From Hymenoscyphus infarciens (Eukaryota > Ascomycota > Leotiomycetes > Helotiales > Helotiaceae): a stretch of DNA of 21,572 nucleotides. Below, in pieces: positions 19,981-21,572 of this stretch. The notes beneath the pieces are model-generated. The model saw only the letters and a list, made by a program, of their open reading frames with translations, was not told the DNA's origin and ran no database searches. The translations under genes and the position numbers were made by a program. The DNA is taken from contig LLCB01000573.1 in assembly GCA_001414345.1 (NCBI GenBank), positions 1 through 21,572 on the forward strand, given 5' to 3'. Within the stretch, counting starts at the first letter, position 1. The number at the start of each line of letters is the position of its first letter.

Positions 19981-20014
19981 GTAATACGTCGATTCTAGTA
20001 ATACGTTGATTTTA
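19981..20014. repeat. 17-bp tandem pair differing by two C/T transitions, at the AT-rich boundary
   Basis: GTAATACGTCGATTCTA (19981-19997) is followed by GTAATACGTTGATTTTA (19998-20014). The only differences are two C-to-T changes in the copy nearer the AT-rich block. Confidence 0.9.
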
Positions 20015-21034
20015 CCTTAAAATAGACTATTAAATAGAAATAAATCAATAAAAAGCTACTAACTAATTTATTTATATATACTATATAGTTAAATTCTATA
20101 ATCTTCTATTCTAGGAATATTTTCTAAAAGCTATTTTAAAATAAGATTTATTTTAGTTCTAAGTTGTTAATTTTTTGATATTTCTTATATTTACTATCTA
20201 AGTCTTCTTTACTTTTTTATCTTATATATCTTTTGAAGCTTAATATCTATATAACTTCTTATACTTTTAAATAATTTTTTATATATTATTCTCTAATCGC
20301 TTGAACTAATACACGTTAGAATATTTAGTAGTAGTTACGCCTAGTTATAACTAAAATTTGAAAAACTCCTCTGATTTATTAGACTTCTACTAAGAATAAA
20401 ATAATCTCACCTAGCTGAATACCTCTATTATTAAATAAAATCTTAAAAGTTTAAGAAAGGAATTACTTTAGTTAAATCTGAGTTATATCGTATTAATATA
20501 GCTATAATCTAGACCTCTGCTAGAAGGCGCGACTAACGATTAAAAACTTCGTTGTCCGGATATTTATACTAGTATCACTCTAAATCTTAACTTTCGTCTA
20601 CTCTATAATACTTTTCAACACATTTGAGAATATAACTAACGAAATAAGAGATATAGATACTAAACCTAATAACTCGAGAGACATAGAATATCCTATAAAT
20701 ATGTCTTATAATAACTACTCTCTACGTTTGAACAGCTATATATCTTAATATTAAGAAGTATAATAATCCTATCTTCCTTCGCATATATATTATACTAGAC
20801 TTAGAGAAAAGTAGTATAGCTTATAGTAAGCCTTCTAGGTCTAGAAAGACTTATATATACTACTTAGTATTAAAGAAATAAAGTAAAGAGATTTATATAA
20901 GAATACAACCGTCTCTTCTGCCTAACTCTATAATAAGGCTCGTTCTAAAGACACCTCAGGTATACTACGAGGCTCTAACGAGGCCTATATCTTACGCTTA
21001 GATACGGCTCTTATAAAGAAAGGAGCGTAGCCTT
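20015..21034. other. AT-rich, gene-free block, probably RIP-degraded repeat
   Basis: Dense TpA and short A/T runs, stops in all frames and no ORF of note. It may be a mutated transposable element, but no domain or terminal repeat can be named. The last ~130 bases (20930-21030) are slightly less AT-rich and lead into the satellite. Confidence 0.6.
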
Positions 21035-21572
21035 CTAGTAGATATATATATCTACTAAACTTTTACTAGAAGTAGATATATATATCTACTAAACTTTTAA
21101 TAGTAGTAGATATATATATCTACTAAACTTTTACTAGTAGTAGATATATATATCTACTAAACTTTTAGTATTAGTAGAAATATATATCTACTAAATTCTT
21201 ACTAGTAGTAGATATATATATCTACTAAACTTTTACTAGTAGTAGATATATATATCTACTAAACTTTTACTAGTAGTAGATATATATATCTACTAAACTT
21301 TTACTAGCAGTAGATTTATATATCTACTAAACTTTTAGTATTAGTAGATATATATATCTACTAAATTCTTAGTAGTAGTAGATATATATATCTACTAAAT
21401 TCTTAGTAGTAGTAGATATATATATCTACTAAACTTTTAGTATTAGTAGATATATATATCTACTAAATTCTTACTAGTAGTAGATATATATATCTACTAA
21501 ACTTTAGTACTAGTAGATATATATATCTACTAAACTTTTACTACTAAACTTTTAGTATTAGTAGATATATAT
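21035..21572. repeat. 34-bp palindromic satellite array, about 16 copies, running off the window
   Basis: Each unit is the 20-bp perfect palindrome AGTAGATATATATATCTACT plus a 14-bp spacer. Main spacer forms are AAACTTTTACTAGT, AAACTTTTAGTATT, AAATTCTTACTAGT and AAATTCTTAGTAGT. Two units carry a single change in the palindrome (near 21178 and 21316), one spacer is 13 bp (near 21500), and near 21532-21557 one palindrome is missing so two spacers abut. Copies are otherwise nearly identical. The array is cut by the window end, so its size is unknown. Confidence 0.95.

Noticed and set aside
21035..21572. CRISPR-like array of repeats with spacers
   Set aside because: The intervening 14-bp pieces are themselves repeated, not unique, and the window has spliceosomal introns, so it is a eukaryotic satellite.
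1..21572. tRNA or 5S rRNA genes
   Set aside because: I looked for B-box-like GGTTCRANTC and 5S-like blocks on both strands by eye and found none; a covariance-model scan would be decisive.

Overview
The window looks like a chromosomal segment of a filamentous ascomycete (Pezizomycotina, possibly Leotiomycetes; the class is a guess). It has short spliceosomal introns of about 48-61 nt with GT-AG ends and branch sites of the CTAAC/CTAAT type, long intergenic spaces, and gene-bearing DNA broken by two very AT-rich, TpA-rich, gene-free blocks typical of DNA degraded by repeat-induced point mutation (RIP).

Layout. 1-984 has no supported gene and lies at the 3' side of TAF4. 985-2944 (-) is TAF4, a TFIID subunit with one 49-nt intron, 636 aa. 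2945-3509 is a divergent promoter. 3510-6470 (+) is YSH1/CPSF-73, the mRNA 3'-end endonuclease, in five exons coding 829 aa. 7671-8480 (+) is an unrecognised 269-aa protein with one membrane anchor and five degenerate repeats. 9954-10922 (-) is a 322-aa seven-helix membrane protein resembling the fungal DUF7702 family. 10923-13300 is mostly empty, with one weak 37-codon ORF. 13300-16250 is AT-rich and holds a degenerate element of about 1.8 kb with long terminal inverted repeats, an inner inverted-repeat pair, a GC-rich hairpin and a 20-bp tandem repeat. 16580-16783 (+) is a small cysteine-rich, zinc-finger-like ORF ending inside a 13-bp tandem repeat. 17153-18619 (-) is a secreted 421-aa protein with a twin CX6C motif, in five exons. 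18620-19980 has no supported gene. From about 19981 the DNA turns AT-rich again, and from about 21035 to the window edge it is a satellite of 34-bp units, each carrying a 20-bp perfect palindrome.

The two conserved nuclear genes both act in RNA polymerase II expression (initiation and 3'-end cleavage) and share one promoter region, though I see no further functional link. The other genes are lineage-specific membrane or secreted proteins lying between and beside repeat-rich blocks. No tRNA, rRNA, CRISPR array or intact transposase was found. The least explained items are the palindromic satellite, the inverted-repeat element, the five-repeat membrane protein and a possible 269-bp insertion in YSH1 intron 2.
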